From positions 4,216,001 through 4,280,000 of the forward strand of contig NZ_CP154261.1 in the NCBI RefSeq assembly GCF_039511225.1: DNA of 64,000 nucleotides, written 5' to 3'. Below are positions 37,333-46,568 of this stretch, one piece after another. Source of the stretch: Sphingobacterium multivorum. Its GTDB lineage: Bacteria > Bacteroidota > Bacteroidia > Sphingobacteriales > Sphingobacteriaceae. The notes under the pieces were generated by a model, which saw nothing but the letters and a program-made list of their open reading frames with translations, was not told the DNA's origin and searched no databases. How positions within the stretch are numbered: position 1 is the stretch's first letter; every line of letters begins with the position of its first letter. Both the position numbers and the translations under genes were made by a program.

Positions 37333-40212
37333 ATGAAGTACAAAAAATTAAGTATAGCACTATGTCTTGGATTAAGCTGGATCGCCACCACGGAAGGAAT
37401 GGCCAAAGAATCGCTTAATCCAACCATTGGACAATATAAAAATACACATTCAACATGTTCGAAAACTGGTCTTCAGGATAGTATCGGCAAAGACAGTACA
37501 ACACTTGTACAAGTTGCTTTCCGAAAAGTTCAGAAAAAAGACCTCATGGGCAATGTCCAGTCCATCAACATCCCACAATTGCTCGACAAGAGTTACAACA
37601 CCTACAGTCTGGAAAATCTCGATGCCTTTATTTCCGGATATAACGGTAATATCTGGGGGATGAGCGGTTATCTGGTCTTAGTGGATGGATTTCCGCGCGA
37701 CGCCAATAACGTTATGCCGACCGAGATCGATCAGATCAGTGTCCTAAAAGGAGTCAATGCCATTGCACTCTATGGTAGTCGGGCGGCAAAAGGAGTAATC
37801 AGCATTAACACCAAACGCGGAAAAGCTGGGGGTCAGCAGATAAAAATCAGGGCCAATAGCGGTATCAATACGGCGATCAGTTATCCGCAATACCTGGGCT
37901 CTGCCGAATATATGACGTTATACAACGAGGCCCGGCAAAATGACGGTCTCTCGGCACTCTACGGTGCCGAAACCATCTACCAACATGCAGCCGGAACAAA
38001 CCCTTTCCGCTACCCAAATGTTGATTATTATTCCTCGGACTATATCAAGGATCATTATAATCGCTACGATGCCACCGCCGAAATCTCAGGCGGAAATCAG
38101 CGGGCACAATATTATACCAACTTTGGTTTTTGGTCCGAAGGGTCTATGCTCAATTTTGGACAGGCCAAGAAAAATGGTGGTGCCAATCGATTTAATATGC
38201 GTGGCAACATCGACGTCAAAGTCAATGAAATGATCTCGCTCAATGTGGACGCTTCGGCCAGCTTTTACATGTTAAAAGGAGTCAACGCAGATTATTGGGG
38301 AGCAGCCGCCATCGCTAGGCCGCATCGCTTCTCCCCACTCATCCCGATCGATATGATCGAAGAAGGTGACATCAATTCGATGGTGTATGTCAACAATAGT
38401 AATTTTCTCATCGATGGTAAATACCTTCTGGGGGGAAGTCAGCTGGATCAGACCAATGCCTTTGCTAACATTTATGCCGGTGGCACCAACCGCTATCTCA
38501 ACCGCCAGTTTCAATTCAATACAGGTTTGAATTTTGACTTGAAAAATATCCTGGAAGGATTGGTTTTCAAAACCAACCTCGCCGTGGACTATCAGTCCAA
38601 TTACAATCAGGCCTACAACAACAATTATGCAGTATATCAAGCTTCATGGAACAACTATGACGGAAAAGATCGAATCAGTAGCCTTACAAAATATGGGGAT
38701 GACCGCATTTCGGGCTTGCAAAACATCAGCGGCAGCACCTATCGGCAGACCATCGGACTCAATGGATCCTTAAACTTTAACCGCACCTACGATAACAACC
38801 ACCATCTTTCGGCAATCCTATTGGCCAATGCATTTCAGATCGCTGCCTCCGGCAGTTACCATAAACTCAGTAATGCCAACCTAGGGCTACAGTTAGGCTA
38901 CAACTATTCCGGTAAATATTATGTTGATTTTAGTAGCGCCTATAGCCATTCGGCAAAATTACCGCAGGGGAACAGACAGGCCCTCTCCCCGACATTAGCC
39001 CTTGCCTGGCGCCTGTCAAAAGAAAACTTTCTTGTCAATAGCAAAGTTGTCAATGACCTAAGATTGTCCGCTTCGGCGGGGATCTTAAACACAGATCTGG
39101 ACATTAGCGATTATTTCCTGTATCAAGGCTATTATACCTACAACAATGGGGCCTGGTATAGCTGGGCGGATGGCGCATTGGTGCACTCTTTTGACCGACG
39201 GAGAGGCGACAATCCAAACATGAAATTTCCAAAACGCAAGGAACTTAACATCAGCCTTGAAGGTGGACTTTACAATAACTTGATCACTTTCAATACATCC
39301 TACTTTTTTAACCGCATGAGCGGTGGTTTGGTGCAAGCGGCAACGCAATACCCGATGTATTTTACGACAGGTTGGCCTGTTTATTCGGATCTTCCCTTTA
39401 TCAATTACAACAGTGACGAACGGCGGGGTGTAGACTTTGGAGTCAATCTGAACAAACAGTTAAACCAAACTTTTGTATCACTGGGACTCAATGGGATGTA
39501 CTATACGACAAAGGCCGTAAAAAGGGACGAACTTTATCAGTTTAGCTATCAAAATAAAGCCGGGAAACCGCTCGATGCATTATGGGGTTTACAGCATGAT
39601 GGTTTTTATATGAGCCAGTCCGACATTGACAATTCGGCCTTCTCTTCATTTGGTGAAGTAAAACCGGGTGATATTAAGTATAAAGACCAAAACGGGGACG
39701 GCACGATTGATACGCGTGACGAAGTTTATCTGGGCAAAGGCGGATGGAGCGGAGCTCCACTTACATTAGGACTCAACCTGACGGTCAAATGGAACAACTT
39801 CACCCTTTTTGCTGCCGCTACGGGCCAGTTTGGTGCCAAGGCCATGAAAAACAGTTCTTACTTTTGGGTAGATGCGGAGGATAAATATTCCGTGGTCGTG
39901 CGCGACCGCTGGACAGAGTCGACCAAAGAAACCGCTACTTATCCACGCCTAACTACCTTCAACAGTGATAACAACTTTCGAAGCTCAGATTTTTGGCTTT
40001 ATAAGACGGATCGCATCAACCTGTCCAAAGTGCAGCTTTCCTACGATTTCCCCAAACGTATACTCAGTTCCAAATTTATCCATGAATTAGGTATTTACGC
40101 CAACGGATCCAATCTGTTGATGATTGCAAAGGAAAAAGAAATCATGCAATTGAATATCGGACAAGCGCCTCAAACGCGATTTTTCAACGTCGGCCTAAAG
40201 GCTCTATTTTAA
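37333..40212 (+). CDS. SusC-like transporter lacking the N-terminal sandwich domain (second pair)
   Basis: A 959-residue TonB-dependent barrel protein with a signal peptide (ends near EGMA). The carboxypeptidase-like N-terminal domain found in most SusC proteins is absent: only about 55 residues separate the signal from the plug region. The usual VVVGYG box is replaced by VQVAFRKVQKKDLMGNVQS. The plug is recognisable from VLVDGFPRD and ALYGSRAAKGVISINTKRGK, and the chain ends GLKALF. It lies 27 bases after the first susD and 15 before the second, so two transporter pairs share one operon, as in several Bacteroides xylan loci. The short N-terminus is complete, with a good start and signal peptide, so it is not a frameshift. 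Confidence 0.88.
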   Translation: MKYKKLSIALCLGLSWIATTEGMAKESLNPTIGQYKNTHSTCSKTGLQDSIGKDSTTLVQVAFRKVQKKDLMGNVQSINIPQLLDKSYNTYSLENLDAFISGYNGNIWGMSGYLVLVDGFPRDANNVMPTEIDQISVLKGVNAIALYGSRAAKGVISINTKRGKAGGQQIKIRANSGINTAISYPQYLGSAEYMTLYNEARQNDGLSALYGAETIYQHAAGTNPFRYPNVDYYSSDYIKDHYNRYDATAEISGGNQRAQYYTNFGFWSEGSMLNFGQAKKNGGANRFNMRGNIDVKVNEMISLNVDASASFYMLKGVNADYWGAAAIARPHRFSPLIPIDMIEEGDINSMVYVNNSNFLIDGKYLLGGSQLDQTNAFANIYAGGTNRYLNRQFQFNTGLNFDLKNILEGLVFKTNLAVDYQSNYNQAYNNNYAVYQASWNNYDGKDRISSLTKYGDDRISGLQNISGSTYRQTIGLNGSLNFNRTYDNNHHLSAILLANAFQIAASGSYHKLSNANLGLQLGYNYSGKYYVDFSSAYSHSAKLPQGNRQALSPTLALAWRLSKENFLVNSKVVNDLRLSASAGILNTDLDISDYFLYQGYYTYNNGAWYSWADGALVHSFDRRRGDNPNMKFPKRKELNISLEGGLYNNLITFNTSYFFNRMSGGLVQAATQYPMYFTTGWPVYSDLPFINYNSDERRGVDFGVNLNKQLNQTFVSLGLNGMYYTTKAVKRDELYQFSYQNKAGKPLDALWGLQHDGFYMSQSDIDNSAFSSFGEVKPGDIKYKDQNGDGTIDTRDEVYLGKGGWSGAPLTLGLNLTVKWNNFTLFAAATGQFGAKAMKNSSYFWVDAEDKYSVVVRDRWTESTKETATYPRLTTFNSDNNFRSSDFWLYKTDRINLSKVQLSYDFPKRILSSKFIHELGIYANGSNLLMIAKEKEIMQLNIGQAPQTRFFNVGLKALF

Positions 40213-40227
40213 TCATGAATATTTAAA

Positions 40228-42000
40228 ATGAGAATGATGAAAAAACTATTAACGCTAGCCATCGCGAGCAGCCTGTTATTTTCTTCCTGCGAAGATATGT
40301 TTGAACCGGCTCTCGAGAATAATCTTGAAATTGAAACGGCCAATAGCCGCCCGTTATATGCTCAGGGATTGCTTTTAAACGGATACAACCGAATCCCAAG
40401 CAATAGCTACAGCTTTGATGACGTTGCGACCGACAATGCGGTGAGCAACGATAAGAACAATACATTTCTAAAAACGGCAACCGGCCAGTGGACAAGTATC
40501 AACAACCCCTTTGATCAATGGCGCAACAGCTATTCGGCCATACAATACCTGAACAATTTTCTGTCCTTAACAGACCAGGTTGAATGGGCCATGGAGCCAA
40601 AAGTTAGCGCCCTATTCAACGACCGGATGAAAGGCGAAGCCTATGGCCTTCGTGCACTGTTTATGTTCCATCTCCTACAGGCGCATGCCGGCAAGTCAGG
40701 CACTGGAGAGATATTGGGCGTTCCGATCCATTTGACTCCTGAGACCGTCAATTCGGATTTCAATCAACCCCGAGCCTCATTTGAAGCCTGTATGCAGCAA
40801 TTGTACGACGACATCAACAAAGCAGAGGATCTATTGCCGATGGATTATGAAAATATAGCAAGCGATAGCCAGGTTCCAGTTAAATATGCAGGAACCGTAA
40901 ACGCCAATGATTACAATCGCGTATTTGGCTCCACGTTTAAATTACGGATGACCAAGCGCATTGCACAGGCTATTCGTGCCAGGGCAGCGCTATTAGCAGC
41001 AAGTCCAGCATACAGTGAAGGGAGTAAAACGACCTGGGAGCAAGCCGCGATCTATGCGGGGCAGGTCATCCAAGCCAAAGGCGGTGTCAGTGGGATCGAC
41101 CCTAAAGGATTTACCTGGTACAATAAAGAGGTGGTCGACGGTTTAACCTCCGGCTCCAATCCGGCCGAAATTCTTTGGCGTACAGACAAAGGAAATAGTA
41201 ACAGTATGGAACAAGATCATTTTCCGCCAACATTATTCGGTAGAGGCCGACTCAACCCAACGCAGAACCTGGTCGATGCCTTCCCTATGGAAAATGGCTA
41301 TCCCATTGCCGATGCCAATTCGGCCTACAATAAAGCCAATCCTTACGATAAACGGGATCCACGATTGAAGACCTATATCATTGTCAATGGTGCGACAGCA
41401 GGTGTGAGCAATTCAGCAATCAATACGACAGCCAATAGTCCGACCAATGACGGCTTGAACAAAGTCGAAACATCCACACGGACGGGTTATTACCTGAAAA
41501 AGCTCCTGCGTCAGGATGTCAACCTCAACCCCTCATCTTCTACGCAACAAATGCACTTCAACGCGCGTATACGCATGACGGAAATGTATCTGGCCTATGC
41601 CGAGGCGGCCAATGAAGCTTGGGGACCTACAGGTATGGGTACCTTTACGTTCTCGGCCTACGACATCATCAAAGCTATTCGCCGGCGTGCAGGTGTAGGC
41701 ACCAACAATGGCGACCCTTACCTGGAGCAAGTCAAAAACAATAAAGATCAAATGCGGCAGCTGATCCGAAACGAACGCCGACTGGAGCTTTGCTTTGAAG
41801 GATTCCGGTTTTGGGATCTTCGCCGTTGGAAAATGGATATCAATGTCGCCGCCAAGGGCATGAGTATCAACAACAACAACAGCTATACCGAAATACCTGT
41901 CGAGAATAGACTCTATGAAAACTATATGAATTACGGCCCAATCCCGTACAGCGAGGTACTTAAATACAGCAATCTTGTACAAAATATAGGTTGGAATTAA
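40228..42000 (+). CDS. SusD-like surface glycan-binding lipoprotein (second pair)
   Basis: A 590-residue RagB/SusD protein. The signal ends in a lipobox (LLFSSC). SusD features include YGLRALFMFHLLQAHAG and the closing IRNERRLELCFEGFRFWDLR block. It partners the short SusC encoded just upstream and precedes a DUF1735-like lipoprotein by seven bases. Binding of a differently decorated or longer xylan than the first pair is plausible but cannot be read from sequence. Confidence 0.92.
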   Translation: MRMMKKLLTLAIASSLLFSSCEDMFEPALENNLEIETANSRPLYAQGLLLNGYNRIPSNSYSFDDVATDNAVSNDKNNTFLKTATGQWTSINNPFDQWRNSYSAIQYLNNFLSLTDQVEWAMEPKVSALFNDRMKGEAYGLRALFMFHLLQAHAGKSGTGEILGVPIHLTPETVNSDFNQPRASFEACMQQLYDDINKAEDLLPMDYENIASDSQVPVKYAGTVNANDYNRVFGSTFKLRMTKRIAQAIRARAALLAASPAYSEGSKTTWEQAAIYAGQVIQAKGGVSGIDPKGFTWYNKEVVDGLTSGSNPAEILWRTDKGNSNSMEQDHFPPTLFGRGRLNPTQNLVDAFPMENGYPIADANSAYNKANPYDKRDPRLKTYIIVNGATAGVSNSAINTTANSPTNDGLNKVETSTRTGYYLKKLLRQDVNLNPSSSTQQMHFNARIRMTEMYLAYAEAANEAWGPTGMGTFTFSAYDIIKAIRRRAGVGTNNGDPYLEQVKNNKDQMRQLIRNERRLELCFEGFRFWDLRRWKMDINVAAKGMSINNNNSYTEIPVENRLYENYMNYGPIPYSEVLKYSNLVQNIGWN

Positions 42001-42007
42001 ACTTAAC

Positions 42008-43042
42008 ATGCACACGATGAAAAAAATCAATATCCTGTACGCAATGGCTTTAGTAAGTTTGGCGTCCTGCAAAAATAACGACTGGGAGTTCCCTGACTTT
42101 GAATTTCAATCGGTATACTTCGCTTATCAGACACCGGTCAGAACAGTGACCCTGGGCGAAGACATCTTTGACAATAGCCTCGACAACCAACATAAGGTCA
42201 AAGTCATGGCAACTACAGGCGGCGTGTACAACAACAAAAAAGATATTCGTATCGACTTCGTTGTCGACAACAGTCTCACAAATGGGCTTCACTACCCAAA
42301 TGGGCAGGCTGTTACCGCACTGCCTGACAATTATTATCAGCTTGCCAGCAACCAGATCAGCATTCCCAGCGGTAGCCTCACGGGCGGTGTGGAGGTACAG
42401 CTAACCGACGCGTTTTTTGCCGACCCCAAGTCGTTGGAAACCTATTACGTTTTACCGCTCCGGATGACAAAGGTTGTCAATGCCGATTCAATACTCTCCG
42501 GTAAAACCTCATTACAGACTGCCAATAGGGCAATTGCATCCGACTGGGACGCTGCACCGAAAGATTTTATCTTCTATGCCCTCAAATATATCAATCCCTG
42601 GCATGGCAATTACCTTCGCCGCGGTACCGATCAGATCGTTGGCAAAGGCGCCAACAGTAGCTTGACAAAAAGCGTTGTCAGGCATCAGGCCTACGTCGAA
42701 AAAGATGAAGTCAAAAACATCAGTACGGCAGCACTTAAGAAATCAGTCTTGCCCCTATCTTTTAAAGGAGCAGGTGATGTCAATATCAATGTCAATCTGA
42801 ACCTATCTTTTGACGACGACAACAATTGCAGTGTTAGCTCGGCTAGTGCCGGCGTATCAGCTACCGGAAGTGGAAAATTCGTCAAACGGGGTGAAAAAAA
42901 CAGCTGGGGCAATGCAGACCGAGACGCACTATATCTATCCTACACGATCGATATGGCACAAATGACCGTCACAAGCAAGGATACCCTCGTTATGCGGGAC
43001 CGATCCGTAAAAATGGAAACTTTTACGCCCGTCAAAAAGTAG
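42008..43042 (+). CDS. Surface lipoprotein with DUF1735-like domain
   Basis: A 344-residue lipoprotein with Cys21 of a LASC lipobox; MKKINIL at 42017 is an alternative start. The first half (VYFAYQTPVRTVTLGED to YVLPLRMTKV) has the pattern of the DUF1735 beta-sandwich found in proteins encoded after SusD in Bacteroidota glycan loci. The second half holds NPWHGNYLRRGTDQ and is beta-rich. Such proteins are candidate surface glycan-binding proteins; no catalytic motif is visible. It follows susD by seven bases and precedes the GH10 lipoprotein by 23. Confidence 0.75.
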   Translation: MHTMKKINILYAMALVSLASCKNNDWEFPDFEFQSVYFAYQTPVRTVTLGEDIFDNSLDNQHKVKVMATTGGVYNNKKDIRIDFVVDNSLTNGLHYPNGQAVTALPDNYYQLASNQISIPSGSLTGGVEVQLTDAFFADPKSLETYYVLPLRMTKVVNADSILSGKTSLQTANRAIASDWDAAPKDFIFYALKYINPWHGNYLRRGTDQIVGKGANSSLTKSVVRHQAYVEKDEVKNISTAALKKSVLPLSFKGAGDVNINVNLNLSFDDDNNCSVSSASAGVSATGSGKFVKRGEKNSWGNADRDALYLSYTIDMAQMTVTSKDTLVMRDRSVKMETFTPVKK

Positions 43043-43065
43043 TATCAATTCAATAACGAACAACG

Positions 43066-44751
43066 ATGAAAAAAATCAATAAAACTATCGTCATCCTACT
43101 TTCGCTCGGCACTGTCTGGAGTTCCTGCTCCAAATATCAACCCTTGGAATTTGCTGTTGATAAACCGCAGGAAGTGCTGGCGCAGGAAGATATAAATGCC
43201 TACAATCCCCTGAAAACTTATTTAGACAAACAGGCAAACCCCGCATTTAAACTTGGTGTCGCGCTCAATATGAACGATTATTTTAATAAAGGAGTACTCT
43301 ACCGCTTGGCTAATCGTAATTTCGAAGAAATGGTGATGGGCTATGAAATGAAGCATGGTTCCATTGTGCAAGCCGACGGAAGCCTGAATCTATCTCGTGT
43401 AGAACAGCTGATCACAGCTGCACAGGAAAACAACATGGCACTTTATGGCCACACGTTGTGCTGGCATTCGGGACAGAATGCCGCCTATCTGAATAAGTTA
43501 ATCGCTCCTGTGGTTATACCAGGTTCTGGAGGACCAGCTCTAGCGGGACATGCACTAAAAATGAGCAATCCCTCTTTTGTCAATGCCTGGGAAGCACAGA
43601 CAGCCACAGACATTAACCCAACGGAAATAGGGAAAGAATATGTATTGAAGATTGTAGCCCGGGGCAGTAAAGCGGGCAACATTGGTATCGATCTGCAGAG
43701 CACCTCCAATTATACGGGCGACAATATGGGTTCATTGGCATTAACAACAAGCTACAAAGAATACGAACTCAAAGTCACCGCAACTGCAGCGCGTAACCGT
43801 TTTATCATCAATTTTGGTCAATATGATGGAACTATTTTCATCGACAAAGTCGTGCTGACAAAAACAGGTAGTTCGGCAAGCCTTATTGCCAACAGTGATT
43901 TTGAAAACAATATTGATGGCTGGTTTGGCTGGGGAAACAATTCCTCCAGAGCGCAGTCCGCCAATGGCGAAGGTTATGGAAGCCCTGGGGGCAGCACGAT
44001 CGAGAAAACCCCTGCCGAGAAAGAAGCCATTCTCGCGAAAGCGCTGGAGACATTTATTGCCGGCATGCTTGAGAAAACCAAAGGCTACATCAAGGCTTGG
44101 GACGTAGTCAACGAACCGATGTCCGACTGGCCCGACCAATATGCCCTAAAGACGGGAGTCGGCAAAACCGATCTGGCGGATGATGAATTCTACTGGCAGG
44201 ATTATTTGGGTAAAGATTATGCCGTGAAAGCCTTCCAGTTTGCCCGCAAATATGGTAATGCCAATGATCTCCTTTTCATCAATGACTATGGCTTGGAAGG
44301 CAGTGGCAACAAATGTAAAGGGCTCATCGCCTATGTCGGCTACATCGAAGGCAAAGGGGCCAAAGTGGATGGAATCGGCACCCAGATGCACATCGATATC
44401 AATACCAGTAAAGACCAAATCGTCAGCATGTTCAATCTATTGGCCGCAACAGGCAAGCTGATTAAAGTGTCTGAGCTCGATATCGGCCTTGGAAACGGCA
44501 TAAAGACCAGCAATGCAACAGCTGAAATGTATCAGAAACAGGCTGACTTATACAAGTTTGTCATTGAGAAATACCTCGAGATCATTCCCAAGGATAAACA
44601 GTACGGTATCACCCTATGGAGCCCGTTGGATAGTCCAGACCAAGAGGGTTCATTCTGGCGACGTGGAGAGCCCATCGGCTTATGGACCGAAGGATTTGTT
44701 CGAAAGCCAGCCTATCAGGCTGTTGCTGAGGCATTGTCAGCTAAAAAATAA
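43066..44751 (+). CDS. Surface GH10 xylanase with inserted carbohydrate-binding module
   Basis: A 561-residue lipoprotein (lipobox WSSC, Cys21). GH10 pieces flank an insertion: ALYGHTLCWHSGQNAAYL comes before residue 150, while DVVNEP (acid/base Glu350) and VSELDIG (nucleophile Glu470) come after about 320. The intervening stretch, about residues 155-300 (AWEAQTATDINPTEIGKEY to IDKVVLT), has the look of a CBM4-type sandwich. This layout, a binding module within the barrel loop, is known for Bacteroides and Prevotella xylan-locus GH10 enzymes. As a lipoprotein beside SusC/D it should cut xylan at the cell surface. Confidence 0.92.
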   Translation: MKKINKTIVILLSLGTVWSSCSKYQPLEFAVDKPQEVLAQEDINAYNPLKTYLDKQANPAFKLGVALNMNDYFNKGVLYRLANRNFEEMVMGYEMKHGSIVQADGSLNLSRVEQLITAAQENNMALYGHTLCWHSGQNAAYLNKLIAPVVIPGSGGPALAGHALKMSNPSFVNAWEAQTATDINPTEIGKEYVLKIVARGSKAGNIGIDLQSTSNYTGDNMGSLALTTSYKEYELKVTATAARNRFIINFGQYDGTIFIDKVVLTKTGSSASLIANSDFENNIDGWFGWGNNSSRAQSANGEGYGSPGGSTIEKTPAEKEAILAKALETFIAGMLEKTKGYIKAWDVVNEPMSDWPDQYALKTGVGKTDLADDEFYWQDYLGKDYAVKAFQFARKYGNANDLLFINDYGLEGSGNKCKGLIAYVGYIEGKGAKVDGIGTQMHIDINTSKDQIVSMFNLLAATGKLIKVSELDIGLGNGIKTSNATAEMYQKQADLYKFVIEKYLEIIPKDKQYGITLWSPLDSPDQEGSFWRRGEPIGLWTEGFVRKPAYQAVAEALSAKK

Positions 44752-44782
44752 GATCATTAATCACCCTTTAAATATGTAAATT

Positions 44783-46513
44783 ATGAGAACAAACAACATG
44801 TGGTTATTGCTGATCTTTTTATTAGCTATTTTTTCCAGCTGCTCGCGGCTGGAAGAAAAAACATTGATCAGCGAATCCGAAAGAAGTCTTAAATCCAATG
44901 TTTCCGCGCAAGCCGTTACAAGCTGGCCGCGGCCAACCCCTACCCTACATGTCGGTGGCAAGTACCTCAAAGATCCCTGTGACAATAATATTGTCCTGCA
45001 CGGGGTAGCCATTACACCAAGCCCTTGGTTCAATGGCTGTCAGTATGGAGCCAACTCGGGCTACTGCACCTGGGACAATTACAATGTGCAGGGCGCACTC
45101 AATTACAACAAGGCGGTCATGGACAAGCTCAGCAGCGCCGCCGACGGTTGGTACCTCAATTATATCCGTCTGCATATTGATCCTTATTGGACCAATGATC
45201 CAGGTGCACCCATTCCCGAAGACGATATCTCAAGGTTCAACTACAATCGTCTGGTTACTTACACTGACCAGGTCATTGTACCCTTAATCAATCATGCCCG
45301 CAGCCGCGGTATGTATGTCATCTTGCGTCCTCCAGGTGTATGTCCGCACCGTATCGCCGTCAATGATGCTTATCATACCTATCTCAAGACCGTATGGACT
45401 TTTCTGTCGCAGCACACTGCCCTAAAAAATGCAGACAATGTGATGTTTGAATTGGCTAACGAACCTGTTGAAATCCTTGGGACGAACGGTACTTGGGGAA
45501 TGACGGGAAATGAACATTTTGCCGCGCTGAAGAATTTCTTTCAGCCCTTAGTCAATATCATCCGTAACAACGGAGCCAACAACGTCTGCTGGATACCCGG
45601 TACCGGTTGGCAATCCCATTACCAAGGCTACGTCAATAACCAGATTACGGGTGGCAACATTGGCTATGCGGTACACATTTATCCCGGTTATTGGGGCGGT
45701 GTCAATACCTATCAAGCTTTCCAAAATGCCTGGAATACCAATGTCAAACCTATTGCTGACATTGCGCCAATCGCTATTACAGAGACCGACTGGGCTCCAC
45801 AGGGATATGGTACTTTCGGCACAGGATCTACGGGCACCGCTGGTGGTAATGGTTTTGGTGCAAATTTGAAATATATCGTCGATCAGTCTGGCAATGTCAG
45901 CTGGAACCTCCTTGCTCCCGACGACCTGCTCCATAAAGGCGACCCCAATGCCGGCACCGCCTTTAATAACGATTGGGAGGCCTGCGCTGCACCGAGTAAA
46001 CAATGGTTTCAGCAATATGCCGCCTCCAATTACCCCATGTCTAACTGCACCGTCACCAGCTTGGTGAACAATGGGATTTACGAAATTGAATTTCAGACCG
46101 ATGCCAACAAAGTCCTTGATTTGAAATCAGGGGAAGATGCCAACGGTGCAGCACTCAGACCTTGGACCCGAAATGGTGCAAACGCACAGCGCTGGGTAGC
46201 CATCGATGCAGGCAATGGTTACTGGCGCTTTGTCTCCAAAGCAAGCGCAAGCAGTCGTTGCATCGATCTGACAAGTAACAGCAATGTACTCGGAACTGCC
46301 ATCCGGCTCTGGCAGAACTATGGCAATGATGCGCAGGCCTGGAAGGTCACAGCTGTAGCTAATGGCTATTACAAAATTACCTCAAAGGTAGATGCCACAC
46401 GCGGTTGGGATGTACCCAACTGCACGATGGATGGCAACTCCAATCTGCAGCTTTGGGATTACTATGGTACATCCTGTCAGTTGTTTAAATTCAAATTTAT
46501 AGCGATGAACTAA
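44783..46513 (+). CDS. Surface GH5 glycosidase with C-terminal beta-trefoil lectin domain
   Basis: A 576-residue lipoprotein (lipobox FSSC). The GH5 barrel spans about residues 55-400: IRLHIDPYW, VILRPPG, ELANEP with acid/base Glu227 and ITETDW with nucleophile Glu334. The last 140 residues are a ricin-type trefoil with three repeats, each with a Q-x-W or similar core (AQRWVA, AQAWKV, CQLFKF), resembling CBM13. The GH5 subfamily is not recognised; xylanase is favoured by the GH10, SusC/D and esterase neighbours, with mannanase or glucanase as alternatives. The region after the lipobox (about 30 residues) is a linker. Confidence 0.85.
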   Translation: MRTNNMWLLLIFLLAIFSSCSRLEEKTLISESERSLKSNVSAQAVTSWPRPTPTLHVGGKYLKDPCDNNIVLHGVAITPSPWFNGCQYGANSGYCTWDNYNVQGALNYNKAVMDKLSSAADGWYLNYIRLHIDPYWTNDPGAPIPEDDISRFNYNRLVTYTDQVIVPLINHARSRGMYVILRPPGVCPHRIAVNDAYHTYLKTVWTFLSQHTALKNADNVMFELANEPVEILGTNGTWGMTGNEHFAALKNFFQPLVNIIRNNGANNVCWIPGTGWQSHYQGYVNNQITGGNIGYAVHIYPGYWGGVNTYQAFQNAWNTNVKPIADIAPIAITETDWAPQGYGTFGTGSTGTAGGNGFGANLKYIVDQSGNVSWNLLAPDDLLHKGDPNAGTAFNNDWEACAAPSKQWFQQYAASNYPMSNCTVTSLVNNGIYEIEFQTDANKVLDLKSGEDANGAALRPWTRNGANAQRWVAIDAGNGYWRFVSKASASSRCIDLTSNSNVLGTAIRLWQNYGNDAQAWKVTAVANGYYKITSKVDATRGWDVPNCTMDGNSNLQLWDYYGTSCQLFKFKFIAMN

Positions 46514-46522
46514 AGGTCATCT

Positions 46523-46551
46523 TTTCGCGGTAAGCTATTCTTACCGCGAAA
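46523..46551 (+). terminator. Strong hairpin between GH5 and the esterase gene
   Basis: A perfect 12-pair stem (46523-46534 with 46540-46551) and five-base loop, followed by TAGTTTATTTTA. It may partly terminate the susC operon or protect the upstream message end; the esterase gene begins only 18 bases later. Confidence 0.6.
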
Positions 46552-46568
46552 TAGTTTATTTTAATCAC

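Noticed and set aside
37333..37560. Possible frameshift or truncation at the start of the second SusC
   Set aside because: The frame has a proper ATG, a convincing signal peptide and normal spacing to the previous gene, so the short N-terminus is taken as real.
41533..42072. A 179-codon minus-strand frame across the second susD and the next gene
   Set aside because: It spans the junction of two well-supported plus-strand genes and shows no family motif.
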